Below are positions 46,940 to 58,390 of a stretch of DNA of 64,000 nt, piece after piece. The position numbers and the translations under genes were made by a program. The stretch is from Nymphaea colorata (Eukaryota; Streptophyta; Magnoliopsida; Nymphaeales; Nymphaeaceae). Location: contig NC_045141.1 of the NCBI RefSeq assembly GCF_008831285.2, forward strand, positions 436,001-500,000, read 5' to 3'. Numbering within the stretch: the first letter of the stretch is position 1; the number at the start of each line of letters is the position of its first letter. A model generated the notes under the pieces. It was not told the origin of the DNA and searched no databases. It was given only the letters and a program-made list of their open reading frames with translations.

Positions 46940-48378
46940 CTAAAGATTTTCATGGGTAGGAGAGCTCAGTACCTCACTAGTAGTGCTATGAATCTCGAGA
47001 ACCATGGCATTATCATTCCCTTCATCACCCTCATCTTGAGGAAGATCAATACAAGCATGATTTATATTTTCATTCACCTCTTTCCTCTTCTTGGAACCAT
47101 TACATCTCTGAGTAAGGGCATCTTCCAAGCTAACTAGTGTTACAAGAGGCCGACCTTTCTTCCCCTTGCTGGCAAACCTTACAGGCTTTCTGGTCCACCT
47201 CTGCCTTTCATCTGCTACCTCCACTTGACTGCCCTGAATGGTTGTAGCCTGCATAGGCCCTTCCTTCATAGACATGCCTCCATCCTTCTCCTTGGCTAAG
47301 GAGGAGTCCTTGGCCCTAGCTATGAACATGAACCTCAATGTGCCTGCCTGTTCGCCAGTGTCGTTAACTGCTACCTTTTTAATACTAAAAAAAGGATTAG
47401 ATATCTATTTTTCAGTGCTTTCAATCATTCTTTCCTCTCCCAACTCAGAGGTAGTATTCTAACCCCCTTTCATCCCTCTTTTATTGTATTTCTTGCACTC
47501 ATTATCGTCAGCCTTCCTTACCTCCTTCTACTGTCCAGAGGTTGCACCCCCAACCCTGTCATTACAAGATGGACTAGTTTCCAGTTCCTGATCAGGCTAA
47601 GTGTCATTCCCTTCAACCTTATCCAATTGATTGTTAAATGCTGCAAATCTGTTAATATGAGGTTTCTTTCCTCCAGAATCACTTCTTTGGAATCTTGCTT
47701 TGGATTTTTTAATCACCAAGACTTTATTCCATGCCAGCTCCTTGACAACTGAGTTTTCAGCAATTGCCTTTATTCCTACAAGCATCTTTACAGTGCGAGG
47801 TTGTGCCACACGCACGACAGTACCAAACCTTAGATTCATAGAGCACGACTTGAATTATCCTGGACTCCCTTACTTCTAGCTTGATTTGGGCACTGGTTTA
47901 AAATTGAGAAGAACATCAATTTACAACCATGCAAAGCCAAGCTTGTCCCTATGTAGAGTACATTCATCAGCTCTAAGGATGCACCCAGCCATTGTGCGAT
48001 GGCTCTAAGGCTATACGAGTTCTAGAATAAGACAGAGAGTTGAGGAAGATGAATCCATAGAGGAATTGATTCCTCCTCATGCAGGCGTAATTCCAAACCT
48101 GGCTTCCACCAACTGTTAATAAGAAAATGGCCACCAACAACCCATTTTCTATGCAAAACCTCCATGAGCTCTTCCTCATAACTCACCCACACCAAAAATC
48201 TCCCATTCCCAATGACAGAAAATTTTGGGCAGCTGACATTCACCCAAAGCTTTTGTAAGGCCTGAAAAACATACCCATAATCCATGTCCATGTTTGATCT
48301 TCCTCCATAGAATCCAGCCACTGCAACAAAACAGTACAACTCCTTCATTTTTTGATACGCTTCAGCAGGGAATGCCAC
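46940..48378 (-). pseudogene. LINE ORF1 (DUF4283-type RNA-binding protein), broken
   Basis: The best part is 48022-48378: MAFPAEAYQKMKELYCFVAV, then SVIGNGRFLVWVSYEEELME, WVVGGHFLINSWWKPG and IPLWIHLPQLSVLF. This follows the DUF4283 plan of plant L1 ORF1 proteins: a glycine-aromatic strand, a W..G..L.L..W.P segment and a WI.LPxLP motif. After a stop, a Lys/Arg-rich region (47597-47839) and an acidic tail (46940-47338) continue in other frames. ORF1 proteins bind element RNA. No intact CCHC finger is seen. Confidence 0.75.
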
Positions 48379-48930
48379 CGTAGGTCCTCACCAGACCGGT
48401 CTATGGTCACCATTGGGCAACCCTCAGATTTTGCCTCTTGGTTGCCAAAAACAACACGTGCCCATCCCTGTAAACCATTCATTTGAGGGGTGGCGTCAAC
48501 ACATCGATTCCCTGCTGAACACCTCCCTCAGTCAGCTGAGCCATTGAAGTCTTACCTTGATCCTCTTCCACTCTGCGTTGGTGAGAGTTTTCGCACACTG
48601 CTCCGTCCGTTTTGGTTACTCCAACTGAGTTCATGCACACATTGACTTGTCATATTTTACTTGTTCTTTTTTCAATATTTTTATGACTATTTTATACTTT
48701 TACAGGTTAATTTGATTCTTAAGTCTAGGCTTCAAATAAACACCTCAAGGCTTATGCGTGAATTTTTTTTCTTAAAAAAAGTGTATATAATTTTGAAAAA
48801 TTATGTTATGATTATGAATCATGAAGGTAATTTAAACTCATCTTAATTTGTCATTATTTTTGTCTTAATTTCCTGATTAGTTCCCGCTCGATTGGCAGAT
48901 GGATGACAACATAATTGTTAGCTGGTTTGA

Positions 48931-49152
48931 ATCCGGTATTCATTCAAGAAGCTGTATGAGATTCCTAATTGTCTGATTCATCATTTTAAGAGGGTTGAAA
49001 TAATGGGCTTTGTTGGAAATGAAGATAACATGCAATTGGTTGCATTCGTATTGAAAGTGGCATCCACACTTGAACGAACCCATTTTCATATCATTAAAGA
49101 TGTTGCTGCACCGAAGGACAAGGTAGCTGCAAAAGATGCCGAAAAAGTCTAG
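48931..49152 (+). pseudogene. FBD-domain exon of an F-box protein
   Basis: Open from 48931 to a TAG at 49150. It reads LYEIPNCLIHHFKRVEIMGF, then GNEDNMQLVAFVLKVASTLE. This matches the FBD domain pattern (PxCLxxHLKxVEIxGFxGxxxEMELVKYLLKNAxxLE). The end is Lys/Ala-rich (KDKVAAKDAEKV) and shorter than usual. Together with 42967-43150 it suggests one F-box/LRR/FBD gene, but without its F-box and most LRRs. Confidence 0.65.
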
Positions 49153-50613
49153 TCGCGGAGGTCAAATTCTTTATTCCAGAAGTATTCGTGTGGAGGTCAG
49201 GTCGTTTTGTACTCCAAAGAGTGGAGGAGCCTATGAGTTGACATAGCGTGCATGCACTCCATTTACATTTCTCACTCTGTAGACATCCCCTTACTATCAG
49301 CTCCTTCCATTAAACTAGACGCCTGTGATATGCTTTTAACGCTGTAGTTTTCTTAATAAAAGTGGGAGACTACAGGTTTGATGCGGAATTTAACGTTTTC
49401 TTATCTCTCAAAAAACGATGGCGTTGGCTAGGAAGAGAGGCGGTGACAGCTTTGACGTTGTGTGGGCTAGCGCCAGAATTGGACCCAAATGAACCACCCT
49501 TCTATCTTGTGGGCAGCGAAAGCCCTACCGCTCATTGATCAAGCGTCAAAAGCTAAAATAATGTGCTGCCCCCAAGAATAGAGCGCTAGTACAAGGGGTA
49601 CCAGCGCCATTCGGATAGCTTTGCCCCCCCGACCCCTCTAGTGTTGCCTGCCGCTCGATGAAAAAGCTGCCCATTGATCCGTCTCAAGTGTCGACTTACC
49701 AAGATCCACTGTGTCGGTCTCTCTCTCTCTATACATGCATCAATCCTTCTTCTTCTTCACTGTCCGATGGTTCCTTTTGTACATATGTTATACCCATTTG
49801 GAGTGTTGCCATCGCCTGTCTAGGTGAGCATCGACATGATAAGTCAGTTACTTTTGCAGATATGCCATACTCATCTTCAGTTTGTTCGCTTTTGGGGGCA
49901 ATTTGATTAGGCCGTTTTTATTTATGAAGTGGATTTGGGATCTGGGCATTTCAATCATTCTGTTTGTTCATTTTTTGGGGCATCTTGATTCGGGCGTTTT
50001 TATTTATGAAGTGAATTTGGGATTTGGGCATTTCAGTTGTTAAAGCATTACAATCATTTGTTCTAAAAAGTTTTGCTTCTGAGCATTTTTACCAGGTTGT
50101 TCAACAATTTTCCATGTTCTGTTCTCTAAATTATGTATTACAGTCATTTGTTCTAAAGAAATTCTTCTTTTCTTTCCAAGAAAGGTAAAGAAGTACTTCA
50201 TTGATTCACTTATCTTCTTGAAAAGCACAATGATGAGCATGCAAGAAGATGAAACTTGCTGATCTTCACCGGCATTCTTTTGTATTGTGGTCCTATGATC
50301 ATGTATTTTTATCTTTGTCTCATTTTTACCTGCAGAATGTCATTGAAGTTGATCCTTCACAGCCTGTTTTGAATGATGAAATATCTTTCAGATGCATGTG
50401 ACATAGATGTAGATGCCCTTGCTGATTCCCAAAAGAATGTGGGCATTGGTGGTATAATGGAGCACAGAGAGTAGGCTGGAGTAAATTCTGATGATGCGGC
50501 ATGCTCACAACCAACTAAAACTATCCCACCCTCCTATTTGGAGGCAATTTGTACATGGACAATGAAGCAAACAAAGCAGCTCAATTGCCAGTAACCGCTC
50601 TTGCATTTTCCAG
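49153..50613. other. Spacer with small tandem repeat, no clear gene
   Basis: An open frame at 49658-49906 (82 codons) has no recognisable motif. An 82-bp imperfect tandem repeat, with unit starts GTTTGTTC at 49880 and 49962, both containing TTTTTATTTATGAAGTG, spans 49880-50043. 50330-50545 contains short exon-like open pieces (ALADSQKNVGIGGIMEHRE) interrupted by stops, possibly upstream exons of the stretch at 50614. Confidence 0.5.
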
Positions 50614-50823
50614 CTTGGGATTCAAGATAGTTGCTATTCTGATGATTTGCTTGATGAGATTAATATCATCATAACCGTAGCAGGAGCATTGGCCATTGTA
50701 GAAGCAATACGCAACATGAAGCAAAGTCTGGTCAAAATGCTGGCTTTGCAAGACCATTTTAGTGTTCAAGGAACAAGTGGAATTTCAGATGAAGAACTAC
50801 AGTGGACTTCTTCTCTCAATTGA
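50614..50823 (+). pseudogene. Unrecognised terminal-exon-like stretch, 69 residues
   Basis: A TTTTCCAG acceptor at 50606-50613 precedes an open frame to TGA at 50821-50823. It reads LGIQDSCYSDDLLDEINIII, then TVAGALAIVEAIRNMKQSLV and ends DEELQWTSSLN. It is acidic at both ends with an amphipathic middle, and its codon use looks like real coding sequence. I do not recognise the family. No open upstream exon with a start is evident, so I treat it as a relic, though a multi-exon gene cannot be excluded. Confidence 0.4.
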
Positions 50824-51791
50824 CCTTTGAAAGCAAAGGCAACATTTTTCTTTTCCCCTTTCCTTAATTGTGAAGTGGTTTCTCCTTTTTGCCTTAAATT
50901 TCGAGACATTTATATCTTTGTATCAATCAGTAATTCTCTGCTAGCTTTCACAAGTTTGTAATTTTAAGACTCCTTAAATTTGTTATCATATGAAGTACGA
51001 GCTCAAACTGTGTTCAAAGAATGAGCATAATATTTATCTAATTCAAAATTGTTGATTCATGCAAGTGTGATTTTTTGGAACGTAGATTTTGTTTCTACTT
51101 TTATTTTTGGTTCATTGTTTCTCATAATAAATTTGAAAACTTGTGGTGGCAGTGAATAAATCCATTGTATTTTCCCACATCAAATTTGTCATTCTAAAGT
51201 AGAAGATAAGAAGAAAATGAAGAGATTTTATTCAATTCATAGAGTTTTAAGAGGATGATGCTGAGATAGTGCCGTTCACAAATATGTCGAGCAATCATCA
51301 TTGAAGTAGCCTCACGAATTATGGCAATTGTAATTTGGAATTAAGGTGCTCTTTTTTCTTTGCTTGGAAGTGTTTACTACTGGTCTTGGAATTATGGCAT
51401 CAGTGTATTTATTGTTGCTTTTTTTTTTTAAGTCACAAGTGACTGACCAGTGCACAACATGTTGTCTTCAGCTCAAGATACTGACGCTACTTGAGCACAT
51501 AATTTTGGATAATTTTGGGCTGGGCTAATATAAGTTCCGGATTTTCATAACAGAGACCCAAACAAAACCATCTGATTTAAGGTGATCTCATAATTTTATG
51601 AATTTCAATTATTTAAACATAATTACTTTCTATTTCCACATATTCATAGAAATAAGACGTAAACCATTTCTCATTACATATGATATCGCACGATTGACAT
51701 TTCTTTTTGTTTTGCACATTTACATTTGATAAGTGTTTTGTCACATCTGATTTTGGGATAGGATTTGATACAATTTCCTGATTTCTCTTTG

Positions 51792-51851
<60 letters not shown>

Positions 51852-52754
51852 TACTTTTCCTACATTGACAAGAAGCACCACGATTTCCACCTCTTTCAAT
51901 GGTGCTTCTTAATAAAACAATGGATATGAAAGATTATTGAAAATGAGGGTTAAAATTATCTTAGCTTTAGTGGAAGAATCATCTTTTGGTAAAGCAGAGG
52001 GGAACATAAGTTTATTGACTTGGAATGCAAGATTACTTTTGAAAATGTGCCTTCAGTTAAGCTAATTCATACATCCCAAACACTCAGCAACCCATATCAT
52101 GCCGTAGAAACCGATCCAAGGAACCAGTTGCTGCTAGGACTGCACACACTTGCAATCCCAAGCTTTATGTCTCATATACAGATATGTTTTTCCTATAATG
52201 GTCACATATATCTGCAACTTTTTATAAATACTACCTCTTAAAGCTATGATTGTTCAAAATGATATTATCGATTTCCACCGTGAAATCATTGATTAAACCA
52301 TGGATTTGTGCATGGGTGGCTGATTCTCTTTGGGAGGAAAGGGTTTTTTTTTATTTCTTTTCTGTAAGGTATGAAATCTCTTGTTTTTACTATACATTCA
52401 AATATGTTTACCGCAGATTCATAGATTTTGATTGTTTTTCACGATTTCATGATCATCTTGTGATTTAATACATAACATTTAAAACTTGTTTTCTGATGTG
52501 TCATCTCATAGACTCATGGACCTTATGACCTAGGAATCTATGGTTATGAAATTATGATATACGTTTTGTTATGTTATGTTCCTTATTGTGCTTTCTAGAA
52601 TGATATTGTTATGAATTATGATGTTTATGAATGATGAATCATAACTTTATAGTAATAATAAATCTATCATTATGTAAAACATGTTTTTTATGAAGAAAAT
52701 ATTATTCTTGATTTTTACTGATTTTTATGATATTTTCAAAAAAAAATTATTCTT
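50824..52754. other. AT-rich spacer with a long TA microsatellite
   Basis: Non-coding by eye. A pure TA run covers about 51793-51849. An open frame at 52020-52241 has no recognisable domain. Confidence 0.5.
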
Positions 52755-52848
52755 TTTTTTTTAAATATGATACGGTTACGATATTTTACGATACAATGTA
52801 TCTTAAAGCTAGACCAATATGGCTTACGATACACTTTTTACAACATTG
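52755..52848. mobile_element. Half copy of the ACGATAC MITE
   Basis: GATACGGTTACGATATTTTACGATACAATGTATCTTAAAG-type sequence ending TACAACATTG (52839-52848) matches the right end of the MITE at 4712-5042 closely (compare 4945-5042). The left half with its TIR is not recognisable, so it is truncated or strongly diverged. Confidence 0.75.
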
Positions 52849-53509
52849 AAAAAATTATCTAAAAGGTAATTATATATATCGGAAAGCCCAGTTGTTGGTC
52901 TCAATTATTAGACTTGAGCTGGCCCAAAACCACATAAACAAGACATATGCACCAAAACATAAACCATAAGTACAAGGTTCAGTACTCTGAAATATCTCAT
53001 GATAATCTAGCCTTCCATGCTGATTCTATTTTTCCACATTTGACTGCAAGGAAATGGGTAAGTGATTGCCCATCAATCAAGATAGACCATGGGAGATGAT
53101 ACTTCCTTCATATCTTGCCATGTTTGGGGAGATAGAGAGAGGCATGTGTTTTTTCTCAAACCTGTTCAAGAAACGGGTATTTCTCCCAACTAATTGTTCA
53201 AAAACAAGTAGATAGTAGTCCTGCTAAACTCCTATAAACCCTAAGCTCACTTAATATTGAAATTAGAGAGAACAGATGACAAGAATATGAAGGAAACAAA
53301 AGACTGTCAAAGCATCCTTAAAACATTTAACCAAAAGCCATAGAATCAGTGAAAACATCACACAGACCACAAGACCCAGCATATAAGGCACACATAAAGA
53401 GGTATACAGGAGGGAGGCAGTCAAGCACAAGCAACAATTCAGAGACAGAAAGTGAAACAAAAAAATAAAGAAACAGGAGGGAGACTCTGCTTCATGCTTC
53501 CTAGTGCTT

Positions 53510-53715
53510 CTATCTTGTGTAAATATGAACCCCAATGGCTACAAGGAATATGGTGACTAGTCCAAAGAGATGGAGTAAATCAAGATGGAGAGCCCAGTGG
53601 TGTGTAGGTTTGCAAACTCCACCATTCTGTTTCGGCTGGGCAACTGAAACAGCAAGCCTAGACTCAGCAACACAAATAGTACCGTCGCTATCACCACGGG
53701 ACCCCGAACTGCCAT
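53510..53715 (-). pseudogene. DUF3339-family small membrane protein gene, frameshifted
   Basis: The minus-strand frame from an ATG at 53715 reads MAVRGPVVIATVLFVLLSLG, LLFQLPSRNRMVEFANLHTT and SILIYSISL. It then meets TAG, while the adjacent frame continues FGLVTIFLVAIGVHIYTR to a TAG at 53510-53512. The pattern GPVxIAxVLFxLLxPGLLFQxPGxxRxVEFxNxxTSGxSIxxHxxxxFGLxTIFLIAIGVHIYxG is the DUF3339 family of plant proteins of about 70 residues with two membrane segments and unknown function. A small deletion near 53557 joins wrongly, so the protein would lose its second membrane segment. The canonical proline in LLSPG is leucine, PGRN is PSRN and the family's last glycine is arginine. This is probably a recent pseudogene; a sequencing error could also explain the shift. 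Confidence 0.8.
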
Positions 53716-53805
53716 CTTTAGCCTCCCCCACCAGCAACAAACCACCCAATTGAGACCCAGAGACAGAGGAAATGCATACCTCCAAAATGAACTGCCATCC
53801 TTCAC

Positions 53806-54174
53806 CTTTATGCCTTATTGGTTACAATTTGAATGTGCATTTCCCCAACCCCAGCCTCTGCCCAATCTTTGGAAAACTTCTTAACCTTGACCAAACTTTG
53901 CATTCCATCTGCTCTCTCAAGAATAAAATAGTAACATGCGGAACTCATGAACCATTTTCTTTTTTCTCCTACAAGGAATCACATAGTATTCCTAAAAATG
54001 AGACACCAAAGATAATAAAAGAAGGAAGCACACAATGGTACAGACAAAAGAGTAGGCCCTGGTTCAGCTTTACAAATTTAAATTGGTAGGAGAAAACAAA
54101 AGAGGCGTGACATGTATTGCATAAGGAAAATAGAGGAGAGACAGAGAATGAGAAGGTCGATCGAAAGGCAAATA
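53806..54174. other. Upstream flank of the DUF3339 gene
   Basis: Non-coding on the minus strand; possible promoter or leader. A CT/AG-rich part at 53820-53930 and mixed sequence. No clear TATA box chosen. Confidence 0.4.
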
Positions 54175-54640
54175 TTGTATATAATATAGTGTTATAGTGT
54201 TATAATATTATATTGTCTTATATAATGCTACAATGTTATAATGTCATATAGTATTATACAGTGTTATATTGTTATGGTGTTTTTTATTGTGTTATATGGT
54301 GTTACAGTGTTATATAGTGTTACTGTGTTATATAGTGTTACTGTGTTATATATTATTATAGTGATCTATAGTGCTATGTAGTGCTATAATGTTATACAGT
54401 TATATATTGTTATAGTATTATATATTATTATATAGTGTTATAGTGTTATATAGTGTCATAAGGTTATAATGTTACATCGTAATATATAGTATTATAGTGT
54501 TATATAGTGTCATAAGGTTATAATGTTACATCGTAATATATAGTGTTATTGTGTTATATATTGTTATAGTGTTATATAGTGTTTTATACATTTATTGTGT
54601 TATAGTTTTACATCGTTATATAGTGTTATATAATGTTCTC
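54175..54640. repeat. Minisatellite built on GTGTTATATA words
   Basis: About 465 bp made almost wholly of TGTTATA, TATAGTG and TTATATAGTG words with small variations. A higher-order duplication is visible: a block starting ATAGTGTTATATAGTGTCATA (54430) is repeated from about 54492 through AAGGTTATAATGTTACATCG. The sequence is strongly strand-asymmetric (GT on plus). Confidence 0.92.
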
Positions 54641-55663
54641 CATGCATGATTTGTTGGTGGAGATTTAAATGTTACGAAGGGGGAGCTTTTTCTCCATGTA
54701 CAAGTTTTTTTTTTTCCATCCTGCAATGGAATGAAGTCAAAATTGTTGGTTAGAAATGCTTTCTATGCAGGTTTCTTAGAGGTTGCTTTTAATGCCTTGT
54801 ATGTTTCAAAAAGCATTGGTGTGCATGTGGTGTGAGCCTGATTTACTTAAAATCAAAATCCAACTCTCAAATCTAAATCAGATCCAAAATTCAAGTTAGA
54901 TCTGAATTCATTATTTCAAACTCAAAACCCAAAACTGAAATCAAGACAAAAAATTTGAATTTATGAGCGCCGCGCGTGCGTGCATGGATCCTCCCTTTGT
55001 TTTATGTCTCGTTCTCACGCCAAAACATGTTTTTAAGTCTAAGTGGCGCGCTAGAATGAGTCGATGACCAATTGAACCCAATTCTGAATTAAAACGAGTT
55101 TGGAGTCACTTAAAACATTGTCGACCAACCATCTATAGCAAAAACCAATTTCATACACATTTTAAATAAAAAATGGTTTAATGTTTTTTAATGTATGAAC
55201 AACTCTTTTTTTGTTTCATTCTATTTGATTTAAAAAAAATATATTACATAATATTCTACGTCATGCGACACACAGTCAAGCTATCGTGTGTCGTGCAATG
55301 CGCACGCAAGAAGATCTCTTCAAGGTTCTTCAAGGTCCAACTCTTCAAGGGAGCACAAGAAGATCTCTTCGAGGCATATCTTCATCACCTTGGTGCTTCA
55401 CCTAAAGCAACCCTAGGATAATCCAAAGTAGGAGACTCATCCTCTAAATGGATCGTCCACTCCCTTTTCTTTCATTACATCCTCCCTTCTTCATCTCCCC
55501 ATAGCCATATAATATAGCTCTCAAATCCCCTCTTCGGAGTCAATACCCTCTTTACATACGCTGTGTGTGTGTGTGTGTGTGTGTGTTTGTGTATGTGTGT
55601 GTTCTACTTTCCCTCTCTAGAATCTTTGTTTCTCTTTTCAAGTTAAATGTCTTCTACAAACTT

Positions 55664-55700
<37 letters not shown>

Positions 55701-57399
55701 TTCTCATTGAGTCAATACCCTCTTTACATAAACTTTCATATACGTGTATGTATGATACCATGTGCATGTATATGTGCATTTCTGTATTTCTCTCTCCCTC
55801 TCACTCTCTCTCTCTTTTAAGATCTTCTTTTTCCTCTCTATGTAAGTTAATACTTCATTTCACAAGCTTTCACATACATACATGTACATATTTATATACA
55901 TATACATATATACATGTATGTATATATATATAAAATAAATATAAAGATACATATCTCCCCCCTCTTTTAAAATCTTTGATTAGTGATATTTAAAATCTCT
56001 TTCTCTCTCTCTCTTTTTCTTCCTGTGGGAGTATTTCATCTTTTCCATTCTTTTAGATATTTTTCTTCAAAGATCTAAGGTTTTAACTTCCAATTCGTTG
56101 ACTTCACCAAGACCAAAAATCAAGTAATGATCCAATATTGGAGACATGCTTGATGGTCTACAACCCCATTCCATTTTCAAAAACTTTTCTCTTTTCATAA
56201 TAATATTTATGACAATCTTAGAAATAAGAATGAGAAACTTAGATGGATATTATGGTGGAAATGAATTATTTCATTTTAATCATGTATGACTAATGCCAAT
56301 GCGTTCATGTATTAACATTCACTTAACATCACTTATGATCACAAGTACCTCTTCAAAAGAACTTAAGTAAGATGAGATGGAGCTCTAACTATGTAGTTAC
56401 CGAATTAGAGCAAAACCTCAATCCTACTTAAAGTCTTAAGAGAATGCTAAATCCATTTCAAAAATGATTTTCTAAACTTTCCAAATGGTATTTACTTCAA
56501 GATTTTCTCAAATCAAAATGTTTTACACTCTCAAGTGATTCTTCAACAACTTTTTCAAGAATTTGAAACATCAAATCTTCAACATTTTCTCAAACACAAC
56601 ACCACATTTAGAATGAAAAGATGTTTAAGCCAAAATGAAATGCACAAAAAATGAGCATAGCTCTTGGATTGATTACCCCTAGTAAATGCACCAGGAACGA
56701 TCAATCCTTGTACCGACGGGCGAGCCCCTTTCTCTCTAGTTTAAAATAAAAACCTCATTTTTTTGGAGCACTCCAAAAACCAAAATATTTTTGGGGATGC
56801 AAACAGTTAGCTCTGTATTCCTTAGATGGCTTTCTACTGTATTTTCTTGATTTGAAAAGAGCAACTAACAAAGAAACTTTCCTTCAAAACTTGTGCAGTG
56901 AATTGCGTTTTGATGAAAAGGAGGCTTGTAACTCCATAAGGGAAATCTAGTGATGCATTCTAATGATAACTAGACTCTGAAGCAAGTGTTTCAGGAGAAA
57001 ACATACAATTTTGTTTATTATTTGTGCTGGTTCACATGTTATCATTTTGCTAAAACACAACTCTATTGGTATGTGTTGTTTTGGGGATTTTGGTTCATAA
57101 AGAACAAGGAGTCTTACTTAGCTATTATAGTTTGCAGAAAGATTATCTTTACAAGACAAGTGCTGTGAAAAATGTTTTGAACAATAAAAAACTTGAAAAA
57201 AGTAATGAAAGCCAAGAGTTTCTTGATGCTTTCCAAACAATTTCTTAGGAATTGCTACAATAAACTGACTTGATATAGTATATTATGAAAGAAGTTTCTA
57301 ACAAGGCTGACATCATGTCAAGGCATCTAACCTTTTAAAATGTAGGTCAAATATAGTTGGAAGAGGCTACCAAGCTCAAACAGGTCCCTCCCCAGGGGA
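54641..57399. other. Spacer with TG, TA and CT microsatellites
   Basis: A TG run at 55562-55602, a TA run at 55667-55699 and CT-rich stretches at 55790-55820 and 55995-56015. A short direct repeat CAAGAAGATCTCTTC occurs at 55306 and 55350. An open frame at 57066-57248 has no recognised domain. No gene supported. Confidence 0.5.
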
Positions 57400-58390
57400 G
57401 GAAAGGTCCAACGCAGTAGTTATAGTGGTGGTTGTAGTCACCAGCACTCGTAATCTATAACGTCTTCCCCACACCGCATTCACTGGTAAAGACAATCGCT
57501 GCTACCCAGACTTGTAGCGGTAACCTACTCACCCAACCTCCACCAGTGTAGCCATCCTCCATTGGTGGTTGCAGTCGCCGGTACTTATTCTAAGTAATAA
57601 CAGTGACTTTTGTGACAAGTAAATGCCAAAACCAGTGATACTTTCCACAAAAGCTATATCGGTAATGTTTCTCACTATTGTAAATCTATATAGGTGATGT
57701 GCTCACCACTAGTTAGATTTTGTTGTTTATGAGTTGTATTGAGATAAGATTTTGATTGTGATTAAAAGCAAGCATAGGTTTTCTTTTGTTGATATTGGAA
57801 TCCAATTTTTGAACTTCCAAAAGATTAGATATGAAGGTAAATCCAAATCAATCTGATTTGTTGAATGAAATAAATTTGAGCTAATTTCTCTTTACAAATC
57901 AATTTTCTATCACTATTTTTCAAAATCTTGTCTGCCTAACTCAAAATTGACATGCCAAATGCAATGTGACAATCACACAAAATCTATGCAAACCTACTGC
58001 TTGTAGAAAACCATGCTATCAAAGATGCAATTTATTTATGTTGTATCCTAATCATCAGAAACATCATTCAGGTTGTCAATATTTATTGTAAGAACAACAT
58101 TTTTACGTTGCCTACAACCTTAAGTCCTAAAACCCTAAACCCTAAGCTAAAACCCCAAAAGCCTAAAACACCAAACCATAATACCCTAAACACCAAACAA
58201 CAAGCTGTAAACCCTAAACTTCCACTGGTAAACAAAAGCTCTATCGGTGACTATAATCGTTAGTACTATCAAGGCTATAGCCATGACTGCGTGATCGGTA
58301 TAGATCATCCAAGGATGCTATACCAGTGATTACCTCACCGCTGTAAATCTATACTGGTGAGCTGCTCACCGGTGTAAATTATTACTGTTC
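57400..58390. repeat. Two blocks of CACTA-like subterminal repeats around a unique core
   Basis: At 57400-57720 and 58220-58390 words such as GTAGCGGTAACC, CCACCAGTGTAG, ACTGGTGAGCTGCTCACC and CCGCTGTAAATCTATAC recur. The closest pair is CTATATAGGTGATGTGCTCACC (57690 region) and CTATACTGGTGAGCTGCTCACC (58347 region). The core (57730-58220) is unrelated and includes the telomere-like tract. The pattern suggests a small non-autonomous CACTA-type element or two ends of one, but exact termini and TSD were not found. Confidence 0.45.
58127..58215. repeat. Degenerate telomere-like tract (CCCTAAA)
   Basis: AAACCCTAAACCCTAAG at about 58130-58148 is followed by decayed variants (AAAACCCCAAAAGCC, ATACCCTAAACACC, TAAACCCTAAAC). 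The plant telomere unit is CCCTAAA. Only two to three exact units exist, so this could be a chance low-complexity expansion. Confidence 0.55.

Larger units (their letters stand above)
43225..48640 (-). mobile_element. L1-type LINE retrotransposon, defective
   Basis: Minus-strand non-LTR element with ORF1 (DUF4283-type), an endonuclease remnant, reverse transcriptase and a zf-RVT-like tail. The 3' end is placed at the A-rich tail seen as TTTGATTTATTTTTTCAC at 43226-43243 and is approximate; the 5' end is approximate too. I found no target-site duplication. The element sits between two parts of an F-box/FBD gene remnant. Confidence 0.85.

Noticed and set aside
55565-55933. 122-codon frame starting MCVCVCVF
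   Set aside because: Artefact of the TG and TA microsatellites and CT-rich DNA.
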